DNA from: Hydra vulgaris
Lineage: Eukaryota; Cnidaria; Hydrozoa; Anthoathecata; Hydridae
NCBI RefSeq assembly: GCF_038396675.1
Contig: NC_088928.1
Coordinates: 12,558,001-12,622,000 of the forward strand
DNA: 64,000 nt
Reading direction: 5' to 3'
Under the pieces are notes generated by a model. That model did no database searches, had not been told where the DNA came from, and was given only the letters and a program-made list of their open reading frames with translations. The first letter of the stretch is position 1, and each line of letters begins with the position of its first letter. Shown here in pieces: positions 19,862 to 30,939 of the stretch. Position numbers and translations under genes: made by a program.

Positions 19862-21837
19862 TAGTGAACTGAAACTTTCGGCTTTGGCCGAAATTTCGCC
19901 CGAAACCGAAAACCGAAATTTCTGCTTCAATAATTTTTTACTTTTCTTGTTTCGGCCGAAATTTCGGTTCAAACCGCTACCGAAATGAACCGAAACTTTT
20001 ATTAGATTTATTTTAAGTTTAGATAACTTTTTTTTAATTTAGAGTTGGATCATGAAAATTTCCTAATTGTAATCGTTTGTTAGTAAATTAATTTTTTAAT
20101 TATAACAATTGTAGAAATTTTAATTGAAATCACGTGACATAATAGTTTTAAGTTACTATTCTCGAGTCATTCTTTAAGTAAATTAACATTTAAGTGAAGC
20201 AACCAAAATCAATAATTTCATCAAAAGTTTCTCAGTGCTAAATTTTAAAATGGAAAATAATCGAAAGAAAAGCTATTTGTGGAATCATTTTACCGTAACA
20301 GCCAGTGATTCCAAATACGCAACTTGCAATATCTGCAATTTGAAAATATCTCGTCGATCGCACAATCCAAAACTTCAATTACTTAGCGGACTTTCATCAC
20401 ATTTAAAAAGTCGACACCCACACCTTACTCTAAAAAATCTCCTAACTGAAAAAGAAAAACTTACAATTACCGGCAGTCCTGAAAATATATCAACTTCAGA
20501 TCAACTTGAGCCTATTACAATTAAAAAAAGAACAATACCCTTATTTGACATCAGATCAAAACGGCAGAGGACTGAAATGTTACAATTTACAATGCCTGGC
20601 TGGGTTAAAAAAATTTCTAAAATTGATTCAAACTCCAAAGAAGGTCTGAAGTTTCATAGATCTATATTTGAATAGATTTTCCTCGACTTACAGCCTTGGT
20701 CAATTGTAAACAATCCGCGGTTTTTACGTCATCATGCTGTTTTTACACGACACTTTGACATTGGAAGTGAGAAATACTACCGTAGCATGCTCAATACAGC
20801 CTATGAAAAGATTAAGCTTGCAACAAAAGTTATGCTTATCGTAAAAAATGCTGAACTGTTTCCATCTCTCTGGACGCTTGGTCATCCTTTCATCATGAGT
20901 ACTTAGGCATGATGGCACACTTCATTTCAGACAAATGGGAGCGGATCAAATTTTGCCTGTCATGCTCCATGTTTGATGAAAAACATACTGCTTCAACCAT
21001 TTTTCAAAGATTTGAGAATGTTGTGAAAGAGTGGGAACTAAAGAACAAGATCACAGTCTGCTTAAGAGACAATGCTGCAAATATAAAAGCAGCTTACAAA
21101 AATCCACAGTGTGTTTACAAGTCTGCTGGGTGTCTAAATCATTCACTTCAACTAGTGATTAAAAAAGAACTTTTTTCACTCCAGAGTGCTGTAAGCTTGA
21201 TAGAAAAATGTCGAAAGCTTTGCACTCATGCTTCTTTTTCAAACTCCTTCTTTACAAACGAGCTTTACAAACAACAAGATGTTCAAATGAACAATTTTGA
21301 CAGGCTCGGGCTCAAAAATGATGTCCCAACACGTACTTGTTTAGAGTTTTGGAAAGAGTATGAAGAAAAAACAACATTAAAAGCAAAGTTTAGTTTGGCA
21401 AAAGTAGCGAAGAGATTCCTTACACCTCCACCGACATCCATCGAAGTTGAAAGGTTGTTTTCAACTGCTGGAGACATTCTTTCAAATGAAAGAAACAGAC
21501 TTTTGCCAGAAAACATGGAAAAAACTTTATTCTGTAGAGAAAATATTTCAATTAATAACTTTAGTTATTGGAATGTCTTGACATTATAGTTTTTATCAAA
21601 TTATATTATATGGTGATTGCTTAGATATATGTAAAACAGTTTTTTTTGCTCATAAAAGTAATAGTTTTTTTTGCTCATGTAAATTTTTTTTTTTGATTAT
21701 AAAAGGTTCAGGGATTTTTAACATTCTATTTTTAAATTTCGGCCGAAATTTCGGTTTCGTTTTCGGCTACAGCTTCACTAAACCAAAATTTCGGTATTTT
21801 CGGTTTCGGCTCAAATTTCGGTTTTGGTTGATCACTA
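19862..21837 (+). mobile_element. hAT transposon with 8-bp target duplication
   Basis: Flanked by GTTGCTGC at 19854-19861 and 21838-21845. Ends start TAGTGAACTG and, read inward from the right, TAGTGATCAA, matching the hAT terminal pattern YARNG. Subterminal DNA on both sides is full of short CCGAAA/TTTCGG repeats (about 19870-20000 and 21738-21825), the usual hAT transposase-binding type of array. The interior holds a BED-finger and hAT dimerisation coding line. 1,976 bp long. Confidence 0.9.
20235..21589 (+). pseudogene. hAT transposase, internally deleted
   Basis: 20250-20675 encodes an N-terminal BED zinc finger (WNHFTV, CNICNLKISRRS, GLSSHLKSRHPH). A stop at 20673-20675 and degraded frame follow. 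20909-21589 encodes the middle (SDKWERIKFCLSCSMFDEKH, VCLRDNAANIKAAY with a catalytic-type Asp, GCLNHSLQLVIKK) and the C-terminal dimerisation region (TSIEVERLFSTAGDILSNER, RLLPENMEKTLFCRENI). The part between HASFSNSF and LEFWKEYEEK is much shorter than in full-length hAT transposases, so an internal deletion is likely. With the stop, this copy is non-autonomous. Confidence 0.85.
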
Positions 21838-21913
21838 GTTGCTGCTAAAGCTGCTTTATTTTTTTCTTTTTTTTTCGGCTTTTCCAGGAAATTTCTATAA
21901 AATTATGATCTTA

Positions 21914-23154
21914 GTATTATCAAAAAGTTCATATAATTCGTGTTTTAATATTCTTGCCAATAAAATTTTTTATAGATATTCTTAACATTAACATATGTAC
22001 ATATATGCTTAATAAAATAAATATTTTTAATTTTAGATCATTTGAATAATTAAAGCTATAATGCAAATTGACAAAGTTGGTATTAGATTGTTAATTAAGA
22101 CTTGTCGTCGTAATCAAAAGTCTCCATCTGATGTTCACAAATTCTTAACTACTGCCTGGGGTGAGTATGCAACTTCCATTCAAACAGTATACAAGTACTA
22201 CCAAAAGTATTCTACATCAAACATAAGTGATTTTAGTCAGTTTTCAGATGAATTGAGGTCAGGTAGACCCAGTACCTCAACAACTATAGACAACATTGAG
22301 ATCATTCAACAACTGCTTGATGAAGACAAGTTTTTAACAATAGAGCAAAATTGTTATGTTTTGAACGTTTCTTTTGGTTCAGTTTAAAAATCACCGAAAA
22401 ATTGACAAAAAGATCAATTTGTTCACAATGGATCCCATATGACCTCACCTCAACAAATCCACAAAATCGGGTTGAACTTGCGTATAAATTTCTAACCAGC
22501 CTACTAGATGAATTGAATGTCGAACGACGTCTAATTGTTATGGATGAGAAGTGGATTTTCTACAGATCAATTTAGTGCAAACGCAGTAATTGCGCTTGGA
22601 TTTCAAAGGGTGAAGAAGCTCCGAAGCGTATCAGGAAATCACAATTTGATGCAAAAAGTATGGCGATTTATGCTATCTCATTTGATGGCAAGGCCTATGT
22701 TGAGGAACTTCCAAATGTACAATCGGTCAATTCAGAAGTGTACATGCTTTTCCTATCAATTGTGCATTCTAATTTTGTCAACAAAGGCTTGAAAAGAGGA
22801 ACATGGAACACAATGCTCCTTCAGCATGATAATGCCAGGCCACATGAATCTGCTGCAGTCAGAGACTATCTTGCTGAGAAAAAAATCACCCGTGTCATTC
22901 AACCTCCATATAGCCCCGACTTTACCTTGTTGGACAGATATACTTTCTCTTCATTTGAATTTTATCGCAAGGATTTGGATTTTCAGACAAAGGAAGAGGT
23001 TCAAGAAGCCATGGAGACAAACTTAGGGTCACATTCACATGATCATATGCAACGGCAACTGGAAAAAATGAAAACAGATTTAAATAAGATTATTTTGAAG
23101 CAAGGGGCCTACTTATGATCCACTCTTAATTTAATTGTTCTTTTTGATTGACCC
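21914..23154 (+). mobile_element. Mariner-type transposon
   Basis: Size 1,241 bp, standard for mariner. Imperfect TIRs: left GTATTATCAAAAAGTTCAT, right (inward) GGGTCAATCAAAAAGAACAA. TA target duplication at 21912-21913 and 23155-23156. It encloses a decayed mariner transposase. Confidence 0.78.
22061..23118 (+). pseudogene. Mariner transposase, frameshifted
   Basis: 22061-22387 holds the N-terminal helix-turn-helix region (IRLLIKTCRRNQKSPSDVHK, SGRPSTSTTIDNIE). 22351-22575 gives LVVMD-like IVMDEKWIFYRS with the first Asp. 22660-23118 gives LLQHDNARPHESAAVRDYL with the second Asp and VIQPPYSPDFTLLDRYTF with the third, a D34D spacing. At least two frame changes (near 22385 and 22570-22660) and an in-frame stop inactivate it. 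SPDFTLLDRY differs slightly from the usual SPDLAPSDY. Confidence 0.85.
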
Positions 23155-23159
23155 TAGTA

Positions 23160-24265
23160 TATATTTAATATGTAATTTGTAGTATACATTTAATTGTACT
23201 ATTCTTTGAGAAATGGTATGCAGTACTGACTGTTTACATTTTTTCACAAATACTCCATATGCCGCATTAAATCTAGTCCCGTTGGCAGTTGCACCTCAGA
23301 AAGTGGTTTTGAATACCCAATTAATAGAAGATCTTTTTTTATCTTAACATTCTATTTACTGAAATATAGTTATTATAAATACTAGTATAGCATATTAAAA
23401 TATTAATAAGCATAGCAAAATATTAGGCTGTACATAGAAACATACATAGTTTTAACAATTTAAAAAATATGAAAAACATTTTACGAAATATAGTAAAATG
23501 ACTTTATGCTAATAATATTTGAAAATTTTGAAAAACAATTTCTTTTCAAAATGAGTTATATTATAAGGCTAAAGTGAAACTGAATTCAAACTATAAAACA
23601 ATTTACAATAAAATAATTAACAACTTAAAACAATTTACAATAAAATAATTAACAACTTAAAACAAATCACAAAACTTTTAATCAGAAAAAGTATAATATT
23701 ACGCAATTAGTCCAAGCTCTACTCGTAATTTCAACACAAACCATATTTAAATAATTTGTATTATTACAAACTGTATTTTATATATATAATATATAATATA
23801 GTTCTATTATTATTAAATATTACTAATTTATAAATAATATTATTATTTCAAACTAAATACCATTACTAACATTTAGAAATATGATTTAAAGAATGCACAT
23901 CATTTGATAATTCATTTCCTGTTAGTTCCATTATTGGCATTTCCTGGCATTATTTTGCATTTTACTATTTCCTGGCATTATTTTGGTGTAATATGGAAAA
24001 AAAATGAAAAATTTGAAAAAATGTTATCTACCTTTTAGAATTCAAAAAGAAAATAATTTTTTTAAAAAAATATTCCAAAAAATTTTTGTGTTGATGATTT
24101 TTGATGATTTACTTGGATATTTGGGTGTTTTATTTATTATTGGGTTGTGTTACATGACTTTTAATTTCAAAACTGATTATTGCATAGTTTGAAAAATATA
24201 CAATAATTTTCAAAACGCAATGCTCAAGCTAGAAATATTTGATGACTGCTACTTCTCATTGAAAA
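23160..24265. other. AT-rich DNA, no gene recognised
   Basis: Contains a short duplication ACAATTTACAATAAAATAATTAACAACTTAA (about 23605-23660, two copies) and a TTTCCTGGCATTATTTTG duplication near 23940-23985. Frames are short and Lys/Phe-rich. Confidence 0.5.
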
Positions 24266-24338
24266 TATATAATATATGAGTTGTAGAGATATAATATATG
24301 AGTTGTAGAGATATAATATATGAGTTATAGAGATATAA
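24266..24338. repeat. 22-bp tandem repeat, 3 copies
   Basis: Unit ATATAATATATGAGTTGTAG plus AG, third copy with one change. Confidence 0.85.
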
Positions 24339-24426
24339 TTCTTCACTTGAAATACTCACAAGCAATTTATTTTTATAAAAATAAGTGCGTGAAATTGACA
24401 AATTCGCAACTTCTGAGCGTGACTTT

Positions 24427-24527
24427 CGTGCGTAGTCACAAACTGCATTTGTGCAGTTTATGAATGACTACGCACGTTTGTAAATGCTGTGACTCCATGT
24501 ATCATAGAGTCACAGCATTCACAAACG
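24427..24527. repeat. Two abutting hairpins
   Basis: Hairpin 1: CGTGCGTAGTCACAAACTGCA (24427-24447) with its near complement at 24452-24476. Hairpin 2: CGTTTGTAAATGCTGTGACTC (24475-24495) with its complement at 24507-24527, one mismatch. The two share 2 bp and lie just left of the Tigger element. Confidence 0.85.
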
Positions 24528-24544
24528 ATTGCTGTTTCTCTATA

Positions 24545-25669
24545 ATACATAGTGCAATCCCGTAATTTTCTAAAAATCTGGAGGCAAATTGTTCAAATCT
24601 TCGTCTATCTCCTCAGTTACCTCAAACAATCGTTGATTAAAATGGAATCCAGAATTTCTCGATCTGTGATAGCAATTGCTTCGCTTGTACAAATATCAAA
24701 ATCTATGTTTACGTAATCTTCAACAGCAAAATCTTTCTCTACTAAGTCACGTGATCTAAGCTCTTTGACGTTTTCTTCAAGCAATTCAAAAGGATCGTCT
24801 TCACCATTTATACTTGCAACCGGAATTTCCTTTGAGATGCCTGCCTTTCTAAAACAATTTTTTACAGTCTTAGTTGATACAGCATCCTATGTCTTGATCA
24901 ACATGCTAAAAGCTTCAAGAATGTTGATATTTGGGGTCGTTTTACCAGCATCGTTGTATTTTATCTGACGCCTAACCTCCATTGGTTGCGTTTTGGAGGT
25001 TGTGTTTGGTGGTAAAAATACTAATTCAATTGCTTTGAGATTTTCAACATTAGGATGAGCTGGGCAGTTATCTATGATTAGTGCAACTTTTCTACCCTCA
25101 GCATTAAACTTTGCGTCAAGTCTCCTTACATAAACAGTAAAGATTTTAGAGTCCATTCAGGAATTATTTTGGGACTTCTACTGACAAGGTAGGCTTTTAA
25201 CACCTTTAAGACATTGTGGTTTTTCTGCTCCTTCGATTATAAACATAGGCAGCTTTTCACCAACTCCATTTCCTGCTGCTAAGCCTGTTAAACGAACTTT
25301 GCTTAATTTTCCTCCTGCACATCGTTCACCTTTTAGATGAAAGGTTTTTGTCGGTGGCTGTTGATAAAATAAACCAAACTCGTCAGCGTTGTAAACATCT
25401 CTCAATTCATACCTTAAGAGAATAGTGAGCAAATGAGTTTGCTCCCAACTTGATGTCTTTTCCGCTGTACATGACCTTTCCTTGCCAGAAATATGTCTAT
25501 TTTTCCACCGATCAAGCCACCCTTCCGAAATTTCGAATAACTGCGTGTTCGAATAACTGATGGGTATTTGCATGGGTTTGTTAAGGAAAATTCGCGGGGA
25601 ATTAAAATTTCTTTGAATAAGAGGGAAATTCGAATAAGTAACAGTTTCAATAACCGGGAGTTTACTGTA
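24545..25669 (-). mobile_element. pogo/Tigger-type transposon
   Basis: Right end CCGGGAGTTTACTG at 25654-25667 followed by TA: the CAGTAAACTCCCGG terminus typical of Tigger. The left end is likely near 24547 (CATAGTGCAATCCCGTAATT), a poorer match. It contains a DDE transposase on the minus strand. Confidence 0.75.
24880..25640 (-). pseudogene. Tigger/CENP-B-like transposase, truncated
   Basis: 25675-25178 starts inside the TIR region, then reads WLDRWKNRHISGKERSCTAE (part of the HTH_CENPB domain), YNADEFGLFYQQPPTKTF with the first catalytic Asp, and GLAAGNGVGEKLPMFIIEG. After a stop at 25178 it continues in 25156-24887 with LIIDNCPAHPNVENLK (second Asp) and FLPPNTTSKTQPMEVRRQIK. The usual QPMDQGVI third-Asp segment is replaced by QPMEV joined to downstream sequence, so the third acidic residue region is altered or deleted. 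Most of the N-terminal DNA-binding domain is also missing. Confidence 0.85.
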
Positions 25670-25717
25670 GTTCATTATATACTAAGTTCATTATAATATG
25701 AGAAAAAAAAAAGTACG

Positions 25718-25725
<8 letters not shown>

Positions 25726-25797
<72 letters not shown>
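25726..25797. repeat. (TA)n microsatellite
   Basis: About 72 bp of TA repeats just right of the Tigger element. Confidence 0.95.
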
Positions 25798-25801
<4 letters not shown>

Positions 25802-25819
25802 TAGTAAAAACAATTATCT

Positions 25820-25970
25820 AATTAGTAAAAACACTTATCTAATTTTTGATTACTTCAACACTGTGTTTCACCATCAGTAGGTTCATCAGAATGATTCTTC
25901 CTGATGAACCTACTGATGGTAAAACACAGTGTTGAAGTAATCAAAAATTAGATTAGTGTTTTTACTAATT
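25820..25970. repeat. Long near-perfect foldback, about 70-bp arms
   Basis: AATTAGTAAAAACAC... through GATTACTTCAACACTGTGTTT and CCATCAGTAGGTTCATCAG folds onto its complement around a ~10-bp loop centred at 25892. The few mismatches indicate a young foldback element or repeat palindrome. It lies between two TA tracts. Confidence 0.9.
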
Positions 25971-26039
25971 TATTATTGCTCTGTTCTTTTAGAACATTGA
26001 GCACTCTGTTTGTAGAATACACTAACATAATTTATATGT

Positions 26040-26044
<5 letters not shown>

Positions 26045-26114
<70 letters not shown>

Positions 26115-26120
26115 TATATC
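26045..26120. repeat. (TA)n microsatellite
   Basis: About 75 bp of TA repeats right of the foldback. Confidence 0.95.
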
Positions 26121-26540
26121 AAAAAAAGGTGCTGAAACGATCAAAAAAAAAAACGGCAAAAATTAAATAAAATTTGACATAAATTGTAAATAAATAATGT
26201 TATATAACAAAATAATAATTTTTGGGTCAAAGATTTCAAATTTGTTTATAAAAATTTTTTTTTACGCGCAGCTTCAACGCTTATAATGCGCGTATGCGAG
26301 CATTAAAGGTGACTACACGCGTACAAAAAAATTTTTTTTCAAGTTTTAGATCCTTCAAGACAAATACATTATCCTGATATATTACTCTACTTAATATTAA
26401 AAAAAGTTTTTAAAGGATGTTGATACAAAGAGAAAATATAATATAATAAGACTATACTTTGTTACATTTATTTTATTATTTACATTACAACTAATTTAAT
26501 AACTTCATCTGGTAACGGTTATCCTCGATAGCTCTTATGT

Positions 26541-28178
26541 TTTCTAAAAGATATGATTGATACTTTTGGATCTGATCTTACTAGAAGGTAGTGCATCTGA
26601 TTCATCATTGTGTTTAACCTTGATTTTTGCCGTGTGCTTAAGTCTAGAATTTCTTATCTGTTTATATAAACTCTCCAATGCATCTTCCAAATATACCCCA
26701 ATTGGCAAAGATAATTTATGTGATATAGAAGAACTATGCAGTAGCAGTTTATGTACTGTAGGAGGCATAACATACCAGTCGTACAAACTCACTATACGTT
26801 TAGCTGTTTCAATGCAGTATAAATCTAATTCATTGATATTAACAGGATATCCGCAAGATATGGTTATGAGAATATTATGCAATCTTTCAATTATATCACA
26901 ATCAATTTTAGTAATTTCAGAAAAAGCTTCACTATTTTTAAATGCTCTTCTGACAGTATTGCCATCATTGGTATTTCCAGACCCAGTTTTAGGCATTTCA
27001 ATATATAGGCTTAACCGTTCTCTGAAGAGTACCTGAATCTCTTTTTTTTTTTAAGTCTACAGATAATTTTTCCTCAATTGTTTTTGGCTTATATTTTTTA
27101 ATTTCAATTTTATAACTCAAATGGAGAATAAATTCCAAGCATTTTATCCAGCAATGCAAAGCTGAAATTCTGAGCCCCAAGGCTGACTCATTCTCAGTTT
27201 TTGCTTTTAATAAATCAATATTGTTTATTTCGTTGGGTTTAGCATCGCACGCATTGCAGGATTAAGTGGATTTTGTCTCTGTAAGTGCGTTAACTACTTT
27301 ATTATCAAACATTGTAAGATCAACTCCATAGTTGATATTAAAAGGTCACCTTTCTTCCTGCAATATCAAAAACTTTGCGAAACGCCTTTAAGGTATTTAT
27401 TTGATTTTTTAGATCTTCTTCTTTTTCTCTTGATAAAATTGGACTCTCTTTTTTATATTGTAGATGAAGAGGTCTACAAAAGTGAAAACTTGAAGGATTT
27501 CCATTTTTCCAAATTTTGACTTCTTCTACTTTGAGCAATAGAGGCACAAAAGCTGTACTAAAAAGATTTTCTTCACTTTTAAGTTCTATACTTATGTTGC
27601 TTGTCTCATATTTCTGTTTATAAATACTTTGGCTTGATGCTCCATCAAAACCAATCTTTCCATATAAAACTCCAAATATTTCGTTACCTTGACAACAATT
27701 AGGCATATCAATCATTTCAGTTGTTCTACTCACAGTGTGATCTAACATGCTTTGAAGAGTACACTTTGCAGAAATTTCAGAAAAGTGTATATTCTCAGGA
27801 TAGCATTTCAGTTTTTCCTCGAAAATATCGTGCAAGGTAGGATAAATATGCTTATTGTGTACAAGAGGTGAGTTTTTGATCATTTGATATTGTTTATCAC
27901 TGAGATCAGTGTTCATTTTTAACGCAAGAGCTTCCTCTACACTCATATGATTAGGAAAGGTTTTATCCAAAATTTCATCAACTTTTTATCTCTAAACAAT
28001 CTCTAAAACATTAGAAATATTGTTTTTTTGTATAAATGTATCATAATTTTGTCCACATTGTTTTAATTTTTTCTTCACCTTTAAAATAAATATAACTAAA
28101 GCAGCCTTTACTTTATTTACGTTTTCTTTGCAAATTTCTTCAGTTTTTTTATTTCATTAATTAAATCCTTCCATAACC
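26541..28178 (-). pseudogene. Transib (RAG1-related) transposase, main part
   Basis: Cut-and-paste transposase of the family from which the RAG1 core derives. 27970-27338: N-terminal part, KIGFDGASSQSIYKQKYETS (first catalytic Asp region) and SSFHFCRPLHLQYKKESPI. A frameshift near 27345 leads to 27330-27180 with LTMFDNKVVNALTETKS (second Asp), a stop, and CNACDAKPNEINNIDLL, the conserved CxxC region. 27180-26998: SALHCWIKCLEFILHLSYK. 26996-26544: PKTGSGNTNDGNTVRRAF, SLYDWYVMPPTVHKLLLHSS and LPIGVYLEDALESLYKQIR, whose ALES glutamate matches the catalytic Glu position. At least one stop and two frameshifts; otherwise nearly complete. Confidence 0.88.
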
Positions 28179-30868
28179 CATGGCCTACTTTATTTATACG
28201 GCCGGATATTTTGCATTTTTAAGAAAAAAATAGAAGGCCAGTTTTTAAAATCGTAATGTTTCAAAAACTTAATACGTTTTGAACATTTTCAAAATTATTT
28301 TACTTTCTAAATTTAAAAAGTCCACTAAAGTTGTATATATTCATAATTTTAGATATTAAAGGAACATTTATTAAGAAATAAATAAATAAAAAGAGTCTTT
28401 ATTTTAAAATTTAGAATTAGTAAAAACAATGTAAGAAACAAGAACAGTTATAAAAAAATGTTGAATTTTTTTTTTTTTTTATTAAAAAATAAAATAATTA
28501 TAAATAATATATTAAACATTTATAAATAATATATCAAACATTCTCAAATTTTTTCTTTTTAAAAGATTTTATATGATAAACAGCTACTTCGCTGGTAGAG
28601 ATAATTCTTTTATTATTAAGAAAAACGTTGATAACAATTCTTCCAGCAAGTTTTATCCCAATTTTTTCATGCATGGGACAAGAAAAAGTCTGAAAAGAGT
28701 CATAAAAGTGGTTTAAAAAATATTCTAAAGCTTGTCGTGCATGTAAATTAAATTTCTTTATTTTGTTATAAGAGTAGTCAATCATAGCAAAGGATGTGCA
28801 AACATAATCCAAAAGTGATGGTGAAGGAATAGTGAGACCACCCCTAGAAATAATTGTTAAATAAGTATGATCAGGATTGCTTTCATCAATATTGACACAA
28901 CATAAAAATTCTTTACAACATGTACCAAAACCTAAGGCATGACTATTAAGTGTTCTTATTAGTGCTGCAGCTGTCTGAACACTTAAAGTAAACTTCTCAC
29001 AGTTTGGTATCTTTTGTGATTGCCAAGCTTCAATCCAATGTGCTATTTCCCTAAGAAATTCAAGTTTTTTATCACCAGAAACGACTGCATTACCTAAAAT
29101 ATTACATGTTGAATATTGACATTTAGAATTTGATAAAACCCACCACTTGTTAAATAATGTAAGAAAATCTGCACTACTTTTAAGTTCAGGAAAATATGAG
29201 TGAATCACTGCAGATGTAGTTTCATCAAAAATTGCAAGTGCTAAAGAAACATTTTGTTTAAAATTGCCAGGATGTAATACTTTCATTGTTATTTTTGGTG
29301 CTTTACGCAAGCCAGCATCAAGAGAGAGGTCTTTTTCATAAATATTATGGAAGGTGCTCCATTTAATTTCTCCCCCACATACAATTATAGGATCTTTAAA
29401 TCCATTAAAGTTAAAATCTGGAAATAAAAATCTTTTGCAATTTAACAAATTATTTCTGGTGTTTTTAATAAGATGCACAACATCAAAACAAAGATAAATT
29501 TTTTTTAGATTGTAAATAAAAAACAAATCTTCGGCTTGTTGATTCGATGCACAAAGAATTTTTTTAAAACAAGAAACATTAGAGGAATGGTTGTCACACA
29601 CAATAACTCTAACATTAAATTCACATTCAGTTCAAATACGAAGACATTCAAAAATTTCTTCTTTCAACCATTCAGCATTGATTTTTTTTTCAGGAGACGT
29701 TTTAATCACATATGGAATGTTTTGTTTCAGACCAACTATCATAAAAACAAACTATTCCCTTATACATTTCTCCAGACTCATCACTACCAATCATCTCTCC
29801 AGCAAAATACTCCTCACATTTTTGCAAGTACATTTCATCAAAAATCAAGCAAATGTCTTAAGATATCTTACCTTCTAATTTTAAACGTTTTGCACAACTT
29901 AGAGCATCAATATTTCCACTAGTTATTTTTTTAAGTAATGATAATGATGGTAAAGGCAATACTTAACACAAAAGTTGGTATGACTGCATAGAAGTATATC
30001 GTAATATCAGTGAATATTTTATAATATTGGCTGAATAAATAGGTTTTTTCATATATTTAATTTGCTGTAATTCAGTCAATACAGATGAAAATTGTTCGGC
30101 TTGTGATTTAATGTAGGTAGGAAAATTATGAAGCATACTTTTACAAGATAAACGACAATCTCTTCTTTGACGAAACCACTGAGGCAATGGCAGAGGTGAA
30201 CCTTTGTAAAATAATTTAACATGCATCTCATTGTTTACACGAATGCACTCTGTAACTTCTGGAACAGATAAAATACTATGACTCAATTTATAAAAATTAC
30301 ATGATCATGATACTTCAAGAATGAAAAACCATCTGGAGCAAGACTTTCAGTAATATCGTCAAAGCTACTAATCAAATCATTCAATAAAAACTGTTCATAT
30401 TGATCTGGCTGAAATATTGTTTTAGTTGGTGATTTTCTTAACGAATTAGAAGATTTTATAAGTTGTGATGAACCTTCTTCAGTCAAATTTGTGCAATCAA
30501 AAATAGTTAGAATAGGCTTTAGTTTTTTTATTAATCTAAATCGTTGACTCGTGTTACCTTTCTGAAAATATTTTTTTTCAAAGTGTTTGATGCATATAAC
30601 GGAAGAATTAGTAGGTGTCCAATCTTTTCTATTTACAAATTTAATCCAGCTTTTTTTTAACTCTTCATTTTTTGGAAACGAAAATACCACTGTAGATACT
30701 TCACCATAACTATGATAATTTGAACGACAATTTACAACGCAACATTTGTTAACCATCTTTTTAAACTTTCAAAGCTGCTTCTTTAAAAACACTTTCCGAG
30801 AAAACTGGCCTTCTATTTTTTTTCTTCAAAATGCAAAATATCCGGCCGTATAAATAAAGTAGGCCATG
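28179..30868 (-). mobile_element. P-element-like transposon with ~65-bp TIRs
   Basis: Left end CATGGCCTACTTTATTTAT from 28179; the right end carries the exact complement up to 30868. The similarity continues through CGGCCGGATATTTTGCATTT and AGAAGGCCAGTTTT, about 65 bp with one or two differences. Flanks CATAACC (28172-28178) and CATAATC (30869-30875) form a 7-bp duplication with one mismatch. It carries a THAP-domain transposase and lies inside the Transib coding sequence. Confidence 0.87.
28534..30756 (-). pseudogene. P-element (THAP9-like) transposase, broken
   Basis: 30756-30283: N-terminal THAP zinc finger with Cys at CCVVNC, a KSWIKFVNRKDW helix, SSVICIKHFEKKYF (C--H) and RFRLIKKLKPI. 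30286-29963: linker with WFRQRRDCRLSCKSMLHNFP. 29960-29610: frames containing LIFDEMYLQK and GSDESGEMYKGIVCF, the RNase H-like start, with stops. 29601-28534: a 355-residue open part with VHLIKNTRNNLLNCKRFLFP, SLDAGLRKAPKI and FGTCCKEFLCC, the GTP-binding and C-terminal region type of P transposases. A stop near 29965 and frame changes inactivate it. It would recognise the TIRs by the THAP finger. Confidence 0.85.
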
Positions 30869-30930
30869 CATAATCTTAATTTATCCACTCCTAATTCATG
30901 TATATTTGGGATAAGATCTAATTTTTTCAT
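30869..30930 (-). pseudogene. Transib transposase, N-terminal scrap beyond the P element
   Basis: From ATG 30930 the frame reads MKKLDLIPNIHELGVDKLRL and stops at the P-element boundary. On the other side of the P element, at 28178, coding-like sequence resumes (WKDLINEIKK), sharing GRTTATG at the joint. This is the severed start of the Transib gene. Confidence 0.65.
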
Positions 30931-30939
30931 TGCTATTGT

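Noticed and set aside
26221..26540. Left terminus of the Transib element
   Set aside because: Searched by eye for CACAGTG or CGCCG/CGGCG next to a CAC start; none found, so the left end is left open.
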